Origin: Microthyrium microscopicum
Taxonomy: Eukaryota; Ascomycota; Dothideomycetes; Microthyriales; Microthyriaceae
Direction of reading: 5' to 3'
Length of the DNA: 64,000 nucleotides
Assembly: GCA_010405405.1 (NCBI GenBank)
Contig: MU004243.1
Coordinates: 863,340 to 927,339, forward strand
In this document: piece by piece, positions 1-10,711 of the stretch
Layout of the letters: the number at the start of each line of letters is the position of its first letter
Numbering within the stretch: the first letter of the stretch is position 1
Notes under the pieces: generated by a model
Seen by the model: only the letters and a program-made list of their open reading frames with translations
What the model was told of the DNA's origin: nothing
Database searches by the model: none
Made by a program: the position numbers and the translations under genes

Positions 1-190
1 AGATGACACTGCAATTTTAGCGTCCACGCAGTCAACAAATCTTTTGCACCGGCCTCAAGTTGAAGTAGTGAGATGACACTGCAATTTTAGCGTCCACGCA
101 GTCAACAAATCTTTTGCACCGGCCTCAAGTTGAAGTAGTGAGATGACACTGCAATTTTAGCGTCCACGCAGTCAACAAATCTTTTGCACC
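1..190. repeat. 70-bp tandem repeat array, 2.7 copies, open at window edge
   Basis: Copies lie at 1-70, 71-140 and 141-190 (truncated) and are identical where they overlap. The array begins exactly at the window edge, so more copies may lie to the left. A diverged, interrupted relative of the unit core (around actgcaattttagcg) occurs at about 655-692. No coding frame or RNA gene is evident in the unit. Confidence 0.95.
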
Positions 191-2373
191 GCCCCAAGCA
201 CATACAAAGACTTTGCTACTGTTCGCCGCCTTCTTTGAAATAATTCGTTTCAGTTCCTCTTCTTACTGTCGACTGCTTGCTTCTGTCACTTTCGTTTCAT
301 TCAACAGGCCTATGACTTGTTGTGTTCACTACTAGCACACTTTGCATGTATAGTGTGCCTACGAAGTATATAATGTTCTAAGCGTACCAGAAAGGGAGCT
401 ACATAGGCTATGTAAGGTTTTATTTAGCAATAGCAGTGTCTGCATATTTGACGACGTTCTTTTTAATCTGGACTATGCAATAAAGACTGAGGTCGCTCTA
501 TCACAGCTGTAATGATTTTGGCTACTCGCCCACCGTATGGACGCTAGATTTGCAGTGCAAATAGCCTTGCGAACCCAGAGTGCAGTCCAGGACTCCAGGT
601 GTACACTAGGTACAGCCTCAGCCTGATGATTGTCGTAAAATCACGACAACACTGACTGCAATTTTAGCGCTCCACAGGCCAACACCAAATCATCCAACGA
701 CTTTCGCCTGGATTTTCTGCTTGAATTTCAAGACGCATGGAACTTTTCATGGAAACCTTCATTTAATGGATTCCGGAATTATGGTACCACGATCTGGTTC
801 TATCGGGTCTTCTTGATATTCTTCTGGTATTGGATGCTGCTCCCTTACGTCGATAAATAGCAACAAGGCTGCCGACTGGAATTGACATAGGTGACCCAAC
901 AACATCGGCTGATGGTATTGCACTTATCAGAGTCTCGATTCTTACCAACTGTCTCTAAGAAAATCCAGATTATGAACCGAGAGCTCAAATAATCACCCAA
1001 GTGTGCCTTCCCAACTCCGTGGTCTCTCTGGTGCCTATTTTGCTGTGCAAATTCTTAGGATCTTAATCCTGCCTTAATCTTATCTGATAGGATAGGCCTG
1101 CAGGGCCAGAGAGCGAGGTCTAACGAATTAAGGACATTGTCTGCCGGCTTGAAGTCTGGTCACTTGAAAACTATTATCAGTGCATGGCGCATTCGCCTGA
1201 TCTGGAAGTGGTAAGATGCGTTTGCAGCATTTCCAGTAACCTATCCTGAAGAATGCTCTTACTGGTTGAGAAGTAAATCCGCTGTTCAATAGCGGACTTT
1301 ACCTGTAGATACTAGATACTATGTCAGGCTATATGCATGCAGGTACATCCCGCAAGGTCCACTTTTCTACCAGTACCATGTACCTCGTGAAAGGACTTGT
1401 TGAGCATGTAGATGGACAAACAGTTCTTGATTCAATAATGAAAACATAATTTTGCTGGAGGACAGAAGGCGGACAGTTATGTTCCTACTTCTGATAGTCT
1501 CCAATAGTTGATTCGCGAGAACGTCGAATCCAATGTGTGCTCTAGAAGGATTGAATATTCTATAAATAGATGTGATCGCCCCTCATGCAAAAGCATATAC
1601 CCTTGACAGGACAGAGTACTCAATTGTAACAGTCAGGCCTCAGCCAAAAAAGAAGAATATGGAAGGATTTCAAGTTATTTGTAGAAAGCAGCCCCGCTGA
1701 AGGAGCTGAGGACTGACTGTGATTTATATGTAGGATCTAGACCCTAGAATTAGCTGGCCTATAAAATTACGTGTTGGGTGGACGTGCGCAGGTTAAGGAG
1801 GCTTGGGGCTTTAAGGCTTCGTTGCACAAACGCCCACATGCAGCTCGGGAAATGAGACTGTGCCCCCTTTCCAGTTTTCTTCTCTCTCCTTTCTAAATAT
1901 TTTACAATCTACCCTCTACTTTTGGGATTGCGACCATAGGCAAAATCGGACATGAGACTTAGGATTGAAAGGTTCTACATCCTGGTAAGCTTCACTTTTC
2001 TCATTGTCGAGTGGTTACTTCCTATTCTGGCCACATGCACGTTTTCTGGGAGCAGTGAGCACAAGGCTGGATCGCAACACGTTTTACTACCTTAAGGGCT
2101 ATTGCGCTTTCCAAGTTCCAACCGTGGGTCGGTGCCTACTACCGCACTTGGACCCGCTCCTCAACTCCAACTACATCCCATAACCACAGGAAAAAATTAT
2201 CTTGCTCCACAACTTCAACATTCAACTTCACTTGTCTTTGAGTGATCGATCGCGCCGCGCCAAGCTCTGTTTGCTACTCCAACCACGCTGCGCCGCACTA
2301 CGGAATTTCTCCTAGCGTCAACGCTGACCTGCATGCAGAATAACTGGAGACAGAACACCAAGCTCCCAATGCA
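191..2373. other. Intergenic region, no gene seen
   Basis: About 2.2 kb with no convincing reading frame on either strand; short frames such as 763-948 lack a family signature or splice partners. It holds one degenerate copy of the left-edge repeat (about 655-692). The last few hundred bases are presumably promoter and 5' leader of the mannosyltransferase gene. A short upstream ATG at 2369 opens a six-codon frame that overlaps the start of that gene in another frame. Confidence 0.6.
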
Positions 2374-3876
2374 ATGCCCCCCATCTTAGTGGGCGCTCTA
2401 TGTCAATTCCGAAGACTCGAGTTTTCCAAAAGATTGAGAATATGTCTCGCCTTTAGTGCGATAGTGTCTCTTTTTTCTCTCTACTTTGTCCACGCCAATA
2501 TCCCACCTCAGCACTTTGATGGGTCTTCTCGCCTTGGAACCAACCAGGAAAATGTCCCACATGTCGCCGACCCTGCATTATCGAATTTCTGGGTGAAGCT
2601 GGAGTCGCATCTTGAGCAAGCAAAGCCTGAATGCTCGAAAATCAAAGCAAATAGATTTTGCAGCTTAGACGGCCAGTTCAACCCACTACCAATCGATATT
2701 AGCTTTGGCGCATGCAATCCAATTGACCTGATTTTCCAACCAGGCCAACATGACCACCCCAGGCCGGACCATATCAAAATGGACGAGAAGAATTTTGCAT
2801 GCATGCAAAAGTCTCACGACACCATGGTTGCCAGCGCGCGATCGCTCGCACCGACTCTGCCCTATCAAAATGGCACTAGCGGCATCGTCATGATGGGCGG
2901 AGGACAATTCAACTTCCTCGTTCTTCTCTCTCTGCGCATGCTGCGCCGCTCAGGCTCAAAACTGCCTGTGCAAGTCTTCCTGGCAAATGCTGGCGAATAC
3001 GACGATGTCATGTGCAATGAGCACTTCCCAGCACTCAACGCCAGCTGCCAGATCCTCACGACCACCTTGTCCGCAACGCCCAACGCGGCAAAAATCTCAC
3101 AGTACCAATACAAAGCATTCGCCATCCTGTTTAGCAGCTTCGAGAACGTATTCTTTCTTGATGCTGACGCTTTCGTCGCTTTCAATCCGGACCCAATTTT
3201 CACCAGCACGCCTTTTACCACCAAAGGCTTAGTGACATGGCCGGACCTGTGGGCCGAAACCTCCTCACCACTTTTCTTCAAGATGGCCAATATTCCGGTC
3301 ACACCCGTCAGTCGCTATTCTAGTGACTCGGGCGTGCTGCTTTACTCGAAGCGTAAGCACGCAGCCAGTCTGATATTGGCAACATACTACAACTACTATG
3401 GGCCAAATTTCTACTATCCGCTACTATCTCAAGGTGCACACGGCCAAGGCGACAAGGAAACCTACCTCCACGCGGCCCTGGCACTAGGTCTGGATGCATG
3501 GCACGTCAAAACGCCACTCTGGCAAATCGGCACTTGGAACAAGCGCAAGTTCTCCCGCATCGGCATGGGTCAACACTGGCCGCACGATGACTATGCCATT
3601 AGTGCAGGTGCAAACAAAAGAGTGCGGCCCTTTGTGCTCCACATCAACAACCCCTTTAAAATGGTTCCATCAAAGATGTTCGGCTTCTGGACTCCAACGA
3701 GAAAGAGTGGCAAGCGAGTTCGGATTATGGGCACCAAGGCCAGCATGAAAGAGTGGTTCGGATATGATGTGGAGGCAGTGGCATGGGGCGAGATGAAAAA
3801 GCTGGCTTGCGAATTAGGCATGGAATGTTCAAAGGTTACGGAGTATTATGATAGCGTTTTTCAGCATGCTGCATAG
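2374..3876 (+). CDS. Alpha-1,3-mannosyltransferase, MNN1/GT71 family
   Basis: An uninterrupted 500-residue type II membrane protein. A short cytosolic N-terminus is followed by one hydrophobic anchor (about residues 22-42) and a lumenal catalytic part. The segment GIVMMGGGQF (about 170) begins the family core, and FLDADAF at about 261-267 supplies the DxD metal/nucleotide-sugar motif (Asp263, Asp265). Family knowledge: Golgi enzymes that add terminal alpha-1,3-mannose to N- or O-linked glycans of wall and secreted mannoproteins, using GDP-mannose. The start at 2374 is the first ATG giving the anchor; a six-codon upstream frame from ATG 2369 overlaps it. The gene converges on the TLC gene. The exact acceptor linkage cannot be read from sequence. 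Confidence 0.88.
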   Translation: MPPILVGALCQFRRLEFSKRLRICLAFSAIVSLFSLYFVHANIPPQHFDGSSRLGTNQENVPHVADPALSNFWVKLESHLEQAKPECSKIKANRFCSLDGQFNPLPIDISFGACNPIDLIFQPGQHDHPRPDHIKMDEKNFACMQKSHDTMVASARSLAPTLPYQNGTSGIVMMGGGQFNFLVLLSLRMLRRSGSKLPVQVFLANAGEYDDVMCNEHFPALNASCQILTTTLSATPNAAKISQYQYKAFAILFSSFENVFFLDADAFVAFNPDPIFTSTPFTTKGLVTWPDLWAETSSPLFFKMANIPVTPVSRYSSDSGVLLYSKRKHAASLILATYYNYYGPNFYYPLLSQGAHGQGDKETYLHAALALGLDAWHVKTPLWQIGTWNKRKFSRIGMGQHWPHDDYAISAGANKRVRPFVLHINNPFKMVPSKMFGFWTPTRKSGKRVRIMGTKASMKEWFGYDVEAVAWGEMKKLACELGMECSKVTEYYDSVFQHAA

Positions 3877-4240
3877 ATAGCAGTCATGGCGTATGGGCTT
3901 CAGAGGATGCATGATATCCCTTTGCGATTAGATCTGGGTATGCTGGCACTGCCGATATCTCTAGTGTTGATATTTATCTACATATTGTTTTTATCAGTGG
4001 GGTTTTCTATGCTTGATCTGGATTTGGCTGTTTGCAACTTAGAAGAGTTCGAAGGTCCTGTCTCCCGACCACTAATTGTAGGACAGTATATTATCAACTA
4101 ATACATTGGTAGGCTACTTAGCTCGCCTAACCGCTCGAATTGTATGCACTATCTGACGAACACGATACCGCAATCTCTAACGCTCTGAAATCATCTCATC
4201 CAGTTCAGTAAACCTTGCTCCTCATCGACTCAAGCTGCAG
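3877..4240. other. Convergent intergenic spacer
   Basis: A 364-bp gap between two genes that converge, expected to hold both 3' ends. A 71-codon frame at 3886-4101 starts 10 bp after the mannosyltransferase stop but has no recognisable family and is not called. Confidence 0.5.
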
Positions 4241-5173
4241 CTAGATCACTCTGGTCGAAGAGCTGACAGGGTGCTTTTCCTGGATAGCTGGTTCCGAATC
4301 CGTCTGAGAGGCCGCTGGACGTATCGATTCTTCGTCTCCGTCATGCATACGCTGCTTCTCCTTTTTAAACATCTTGAACAAAACTCTCGCCGATTGAAGC
4401 TGCGAGAACATAAAAAGGGTGTGCAAGAGCGGTGTCAGGACCTTGAACTGAATCTCCCATACACTCCACGACAGTCCAAAAAGCACCATAACCATAATGG
4501 TCTCTGCTATGGTTCCTAGCACTGAGATGACCGTAAGTGTTGCAAACATTCGCGCCAGAAGCTGATGGTTATCCCCTTTGATACGATATAGAACAAATGC
4601 CACGTTGGTTGACCACTCGGCAAGAACATCCCAAAACCCCCAAACCAGGCACATAACAAACTCAACAGTGGCGTTCGGCTGATGCTCGTAATCCACACTA
4701 AGCGCAATCGCGCTCTGCCCAATCATCACCCCGCCGACATGGTGCATGATTGTAATCAACGATGGCTTCCGTCGCAGCACTAGCTCGAACAAGTACATGG
4801 AGCTGAAGAGGTGGCACAGCACGAGCAAGATGTCGCCCATAGTCGGCTTTGGATGCAATCGTGACATGGGCGATGATAGCGCTGACTGCCCAAAGACAAT
4901 GTCGACGACCGGCTTCGCGGCTATGAAGAGGATCACAACCTTGACGCCACCGGCGATGTGGTAGTTCACGAAGCTGCGTCGCGCCTCGTCATCCATACGA
5001 GCGAGGGCGCAAGGGTAGATGATCGGGAAGATGTAATGATCCAGGATGATTTTCAAGCCGAACAAGATGACGAGGCATATTGCCAGGATAAGGCCAGAGT
5101 AGGGGGTGAGCGATGAGATGGGTCCATTAGGGATTGTAGCGAAATGCGGGACGTGAGAGTTCGGCTCGCGCAT
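4241..5173 (-). CDS. TLC (TRAM-LAG1-CLN8) domain membrane protein
   Basis: An intronless 310-residue polytopic membrane protein with about seven hydrophobic segments. The stretch SLITIMHHVGGVMIGQ, with adjacent His residues inside a membrane segment, and the following Asn/Glu/Trp-rich loops fit the TLC fold used by ceramide synthases and by TMEM56/FAM57-like relatives. The C-terminal tail is charged and polar. The Arg/Asp pattern of true ceramide synthases is not clear, so I call the domain and not the activity; a lipid-sensing or lipid-transfer role in ER or Golgi membranes is inferred. The ATG at 5173 is chosen; an in-frame TTG two codons upstream is ignored. The gene is divergent from the P450 gene. 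Confidence 0.75.
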   Translation of the reverse strand: MREPNSHVPHFATIPNGPISSLTPYSGLILAICLVILFGLKIILDHYIFPIIYPCALARMDDEARRSFVNYHIAGGVKVVILFIAAKPVVDIVFGQSALSSPMSRLHPKPTMGDILLVLCHLFSSMYLFELVLRRKPSLITIMHHVGGVMIGQSAIALSVDYEHQPNATVEFVMCLVWGFWDVLAEWSTNVAFVLYRIKGDNHQLLARMFATLTVISVLGTIAETIMVMVLFGLSWSVWEIQFKVLTPLLHTLFMFSQLQSARVLFKMFKKEKQRMHDGDEESIRPAASQTDSEPAIQEKHPVSSSTRVI

Positions 5174-5966
5174 GGTCAATGAAGTGGCTTGGCCGTTATT
5201 TGATAGTAAGGCTGACTATAGAGAGCAGGTGTGATGCAAGGCCTGTTACACAGAACTCTTTCCTAACCAATATAGAATGACAAGAACAGACGGAATGGCA
5301 AGAACAGATGAATGGCTAAAACAACTGGGAGAGTCGAGAAATACCTATAAATTTGGTATTCCAACGTTGGTCTCGCCGCTGAACAGATCTTTGGTCGGTT
5401 CGAATTGCTTACCGGCATTTCAGACGATTGAGGAGGTATTTGCATCCACATTTCGCAAACCCAAGAGTCATTCACCAATTGAATTCGCCTCGTTGCATTA
5501 TCCAACTGTCCATCTTGACTCTGCTCGCGGCGAGGTTACACATAACCCGATCCTTCAAAGTCGGCTCCAGTCCTTCTGAGTGGTCCCAGATCCTCATGAA
5601 CGTTCTTTGCCTGACGTGCGAACGCCTTGGTGTTTCGATACCCAGTAAGAAGACCACCGCCATCTATAAGGGCCAATCTCCGCTCAACTTGTTATCTTTG
5701 GAACTTCATTTGTTTTTAGCATCATAAGGACCCGATTTGGCAATGTAAGCAAGCAGAAGTTGTGTATACGCCGCTTCAAATCTCATCCAATCCTTCCAAG
5801 TCCTAGATGCCTCCGAGTCGTTGTGATATCTTTGAATCGTTCGAGCGTAGATTTCGAAAGATCGAAGACCTCAAAATTCATACGTCAAGTAACAGATTTG
5901 CAGACAAACCCAACTTTTGCAACTTTTCCAGATTTTTCAACCTGCTAGTCCTGCTCCAGCTTCACA
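5174..5966. other. Divergent promoter region between TLC and P450 genes
   Basis: About 790 bp between two genes that face away from each other, so it must carry both promoters. Several short frames run through it (for example 5277-5579 and 5807-6070), but none has a family signature. No clear TATA element or operator was identified. Confidence 0.5.
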
Positions 5967-7794
5967 ATGACCGAGCAAACCACTTCATCCGTATTGCTAC
6001 TTGCTATTGGCATTTTTTTCATAGCACTCTTCAAGATAATTATCTACCCAGCATTGTTTTCACCTCTTAGCAGTATTCCTGTAGCTCACCCTTTGGCCCG
6101 GTATACCTCCCTCTGGATCTTGTGGACGCGTTATAGCGATCGAGAAAGTCAACGTATTCACGCCTCCCATCAGCGTTTAGGACCTGTAGTGCTGCTAGGG
6201 CCGAACGAGGTCAGTGTTAATTGCGTTGATGGTGGCATCAGAACCATATATGGGGCTGGGTTTGAAAAGCATGAGTATTACAAGGCTTTCACATACTTTG
6301 ATGGGTAAGAAATAGCAATTTTCGCAGTTCCCCAAGCAGCTAATAATGAACCTCTTCTGTACTTACCGTATCTATTAACCCATGGCCTGAAGGTACTCAC
6401 AACTGCCATACATTATCGCTTTAATGCTACAACACATGATCGTCCTTTGCTAACGTGTCCAAACTTCAGCATCGACAACATGTTTTCAACTCTCGACAAG
6501 AAAACGCACGCCGCTCGCCGGCGCCTCGTCTCCAAGGTCTATTCAAAATCTCACGTCGAAAACTCCGCTTCTCTAGCCAGCAGTACGGAAACTATTCTCC
6601 TCGATCGTTTTATGGTCATTCTTACAAAATTTGCAGCAAATCGAGAATCAGTTGATATCTTCGCCCTGCTGGGCGCTGTCACCACGGATCTTCTTACCTC
6701 GTATCAGTTCGGCCTCCGCAGTGGTGATGATCTGCTAACCAATGCAGAGAGATGGAATGAATTTCTTGACCTCTATCTCAGACGCGACAGTTGTATGTTT
6801 TGGAAGCAAGAGCTACCAGAGCTAACAAGAATATTTGGCGAACTAGGGTTTCATGTAATTTCACCTAGAAAGATTGAAGGCCATGAGGAGATTGAATGGT
6901 GGTTGCTTCAGAGGCTCAGAGGAGTAGAAAATGGAATGTCCCAGCTTCCATCACAAGTGAGCAGTATACCCGAGGTGTATTCCCAGATGAGTTCAGCGCT
7001 TCATCGAATCAAGGCATCTCACAGTATTGCAACAGATAGCAAAGAGCTCGAACGAGAAATTGCTTCTGAAATGATCGACCACCTCATTGCTGGCTTTGAG
7101 CTGACTTCTATCGCGCTTCTATACTACATTTACGAGCTTTCCCGTCACCCGCATATCCAGCGACTTCTACGACATGAGCTCTGTGGTCTCCGACTTATCA
7201 ATGGCATACCATGTCCCAAGGCGCTTGATGCAGCTCCACTACTCACTGCCACCGTGCAGGAAACACTACGCCTGCACCCTTCCTTACCTGGTCCTCAGCC
7301 GCGCCGCTCTCCACCAAAGGGATGTACTCTTGGTCCGCCAGGCAGTCCATACGAATGGCACATACCTGGTGGTGTACGTGTCTCGGCGCAGCCACATAGC
7401 TTGCATAGAAATGCAGAAATTTTTGAAAGCCCAGACGAGTGGCTACCGGATCGTTGGTTGCGCGAAGCAGCGGACGAGGAGTTACGAGCCATGAATCGAT
7501 GGTTCTGGGCATTCTCTAGTGGGAGTAGAATGTGTGTGGGGAAACATCTGGCATTATACAGTGGGTGCTCATCTGTTTAATCCATACTACTCGAGAATTT
7601 CGTCATGCTAATGCTTAAAAGTCATGAAGTCCGTCATATGGTCCATATATGCTCACTTCACAACCGAAATCACCGATCATAGCGGCATGCTGGATACGAG
7701 TCTTTATATTCCACCGCCGAGACAGAACATGCTACTTGTGAAACTTGTTGCGGTGCCACATGAGGCAGAAAGCGTTGAGCAGGCTTCAGCTTAA
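5967..7794 (+). CDS. Cytochrome P450 monooxygenase
   Basis: Three exons, 5967-6304, 6470-7560 and 7622-7794, give 533 residues in one frame. Both introns have a good branch site (gctaac, gctaat) and AG acceptor. An N-terminal membrane anchor (about residues 8-30) places it on the ER. Visible P450 signatures: I-helix AGFELTS, K-helix ETLR, the FESPDEWLPDRWL region, and the haem-binding loop FSSGSRMCVG with its Cys ligand. All core motifs are present, so it looks functional. Family knowledge: microsomal fungal P450s oxidise small lipophilic molecules and need a P450 reductase. Its neighbours are a dead acetyltransferase and a short-chain dehydrogenase, so a small secondary-metabolite or detoxification group is possible. 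The substrate cannot be inferred. Confidence 0.92.
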
Positions 7795-7827
7795 CACGAA
7801 AGTTCTCCTATAGGTGTTGGGGCATTG

Positions 7828-8560
7828 ATGGTTCGAGGCGTGAAAACGAGCTTTGATTATTTACGAGTGCAGCCAAAGGAGACTTTGACGCCAGAATATT
7901 AACTGGAAGATCTTGTTAGGTTAGAGTGCCAGGTACTGTTCAGGGCGCAATTTCCAACAGCAGAGGACCTTGAAGGATTGCAACAGAGTCTGGAATGGAA
8001 AGCGCTGGCAGATATCAAAGATCCAAGAATTACTGTCCTAGTAATCCATGCTAGGGACTCCAAAGAACTGGTTGATGGTATGGAAAGCAAAGATAATGAC
8101 TCGAATTCCACTAAGGTTATCGGATTTGCGAAATGGGTCGCGCCAGTGCAGCCAGATGAAGACTACAGTGAGCCAGATTGGATATGGCCGAATGGAACGT
8201 ACTTCGCGGTCTTGAACAATTGGGGCGACCTTATGGAAGGCGCTCAAGTGCTGGTATTGTCGGATACCCCCTGCTATCGTGAGTTGTCTCGAGACGCTAT
8301 CATTTTATGTCTCTAGTTGAGCTAATCAATGCGAAGGATTGAACTTTATTGCAACAGATCCCAGTTACGGAGAGCATAGGGCCGGTACCTTAATGGTTCA
8401 ATAGGGCATGGAGCAATGTCTGAACGAGAATGTGCCAGCCTCCCTGAAAAGCACACTCAATGCTGTATCATTATACGAAAGAATTGGGGTTGTTCGGGGC
8501 AAATCATTTGGAAAGCTTGGAGTCTACGAGGAAGTTAGTTTTGTATACCGCCCAAAATAG
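7828..8560 (+). pseudogene. GNAT-family N-acetyltransferase, decayed
   Basis: The frame reads like a fungal GNAT enzyme: KVIGFAKWV is followed after a still-spliceable intron (8279-8336, gtgagt...gctaat...ag) by LNFIATDPSYGEHRAGT, the acetyl-CoA-binding region, and a C-terminal strand ending VSFVYRPK before TAG at 8558-8560. Two in-frame stops interrupt it: TAA near 7900 and TAG near 8400, the latter where homologs usually have Trp. No convincing N-terminal beta-strand or start is seen; the left boundary at an ATG (7828) is arbitrary. The gene begins only 33 bp after the P450 stop. Retention of intron and frame outside the stops suggests recent loss. Confidence 0.7.
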
Positions 8561-8826
8561 AGTTCTTAGAATAGAGAATATTGTCAAAGATTATGCGTCT
8601 ACATAAGATATGCTGAATTCAAGAGTAGAGTAGCAATCACATAGATACCTCCCTACAAAAGTATGTACCTCCTTAGTCGAGGCTTTTGCACTGGCAAATC
8701 AAAGTACGACCACTGAAGAGGATGACTTTTCAGCGATCTCATTATTATATAATTGAATAAGGCAGATTCATGGCAATGTCAGTATGCTTGCGTAAAGCTG
8801 CCGTAATTGGCCCAAGTGAAAGATCT

Positions 8827-9970
8827 TCACCAAGGATATTCCTGTGGCAGCTGTTAGTCGCGATATCGAAATAAAATGTGGAAGATGAATCACGCACATT
8901 GTCCTCCCAGGTCCAGAACGTGCCGCTTTGCTGGGGAGTTTTGGTCGGGATCAACTTGAGCATAGCTGAGACAGACTCTTCTGGCGAAATTGAGCCTTCG
9001 ACTTCCCACGGCAGGTCGACGTTTGCCATATCCCTACGCCGCCATTAATAAAGGGTAAGTAACGACTATTATCCAGGATTGCATACGTATCTACTTCTCC
9101 GGGATGTACTGCGAGAAGAATAGTATCATCTTTCGCTCTTTTCAATTCTGCTGCCATGTGCTTGATGTTTTTAGTCTGATGTTCAGATTGCCTGCAGTTT
9201 GGTGGCTTACTCTCATCATTTGGTTGAGAGCTGCCTTTGAGGCTGCGTAGGCCCCGAAACTGCACATATCAGCAGAAATATCAATCTTATTTTGTAGTCA
9301 GGTTTTGTGCATACCCGTCTTCCTTCTCGAGGAAGTTCGCGGCTGATCCCGAATCACTTGACATGAAAAGAATTGTTTTCATTGGAATCTTGGCTTTCAA
9401 CAGCTTTTGGGCCGTGAGAATTGGCCCGATTGTGTTGGTATGGAGATGGAACGCAAATTCATCAAAAGATCTGCCGTTATGTGAGTAATGCCCTGTTCCA
9501 CATGCTTCACCAAAAACTAGGCAGTGCTCACAACTCTGTTGCTCTCTGAATTCGTTAGTCAACTACGACATACCATAGCTGAATTCTTACATTGGGATAT
9601 CTCAAAACCCCGGCATTCAGAACTGCACAGTCAATATCAAGGTTAGGGATTCTTTGGATCGTCTCGACAAATTCCTGATCATAGATGAGCATTGAGGAAC
9701 ACGAGGCATGTTGTGAATTATAGCGCCACTGACTTCGATGCTCTCCGCGGACGATATGTCGCAAATTGCGGTCTTCAATCGCTCTGCGCCTTCACCTAAG
9801 TCTCCCCAAAGCTTCGACGCTCTATCTGCATCGTGCAGCCGGACTGTTGCGATGACTCGTTCCTCACGAGCAAGTAGCTGGCGTACGAACTCGTGACCAA
9901 TACCTCGCGAGGCGCCAACAACAAGCCATGTCTTCTCGTTTGGAGACTTGATGTCTGGTGCCGGATCCAT
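8827..9970 (-). CDS. Short-chain dehydrogenase/reductase (SDR), eight exons
   Basis: Exons (high to low): 9970-9734, 9674-9591, 9545-9532, 9470-9315, 9259-9211, 9160-9087, 9033-8898, 8841-8827. They join in frame to 254 residues ending TWEDNEYPW. The Rossmann motif VVGASRGIGHEF (about residues 17-28), the NAGV motif and the active-site YAASK (Tyr and Lys) are all present, and the Ser expected before the Tyr lies in the MSSDSGS stretch. Family knowledge: NAD(P)H-dependent reduction or oxidation of carbonyl/alcohol groups; it resembles the small cytosolic C-factor-like SDRs of fungi. Seven introns in about 1.1 kb, with a 14-nt and a 15-nt exon, are unusual. The substrate is unknown; a link with the neighbouring P450 is inference. 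Confidence 0.88.
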
Positions 9971-10711
9971 ACTAAAGTCAAATAGACAAAGCGTGGGTTA
10001 TTTCCATGTAGTTGTGCTCGCACTGCACCAGATGGAGCGTGAGGCACTGCGGCTAAGCTAGAACCAGCTAGCCCCTCATTAAATTTAGCGTGTAAGCTGC
10101 CGTTAGTGCCTAACAGGAGCTTCAACTACAAGTGGTATAATAGCAGATATTCCAAGAGCAGTCAAGGCAGTCTCTTAATTCTTCAGCACTGCTTGTCAGT
10201 TTGATGTCTGCAATATTCCTCGCTCGGGCCTCGCAGGTAGTCTTTCGTTCGCGATGGAACATACTATGTACCTAAACTATTAAAAGTCATTAGCTTACTT
10301 CTTTTTAGTTTATTAACACTGAACTGTATAGAGATGTCCGCACGAGACTAACATAATCTTTATGGTTTAGATCTCCCTTGTACGGCTATGGTACTGGTAC
10401 AAAGCCGTGCTGGAGTTATACAGTACATTAAGGACGATTTGTTTATAGAGGGAGATCAGCGGGTACTCCCTATGTCTACAGCATATCCGTTTCAGAAGCC
10501 CGCATAGTGCTGCAAAATATAAGAAGATTCACGCTAGCACACGACAGATATGTACAGTCTCAAGCATCGCTGGACATTGAGGTCATCACTCAATTGGCCT
10601 CAGCAAACATTGGAACCCACAATGCCAATGGTCCTCCTAAGCCGGTCGGATATGGGCCTTGTCTCCTAGATACTCGTCAGAAGGTTGACACGGTACTTCC
10701 AGTAGACAAAC
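9971..10711. other. Intergenic region, no gene seen
   Basis: 741 bp between two minus-strand genes: the promoter of the SDR gene and the 3' end of the SURNod19-like gene. The stretch around 10280-10330 is AT-rich. No frame here has a recognisable product. Confidence 0.5.

Noticed and set aside
3886-4101. 71-codon frame after the mannosyltransferase gene
   Set aside because: No family signature; it lies in the 3' region of a convergent gene pair.
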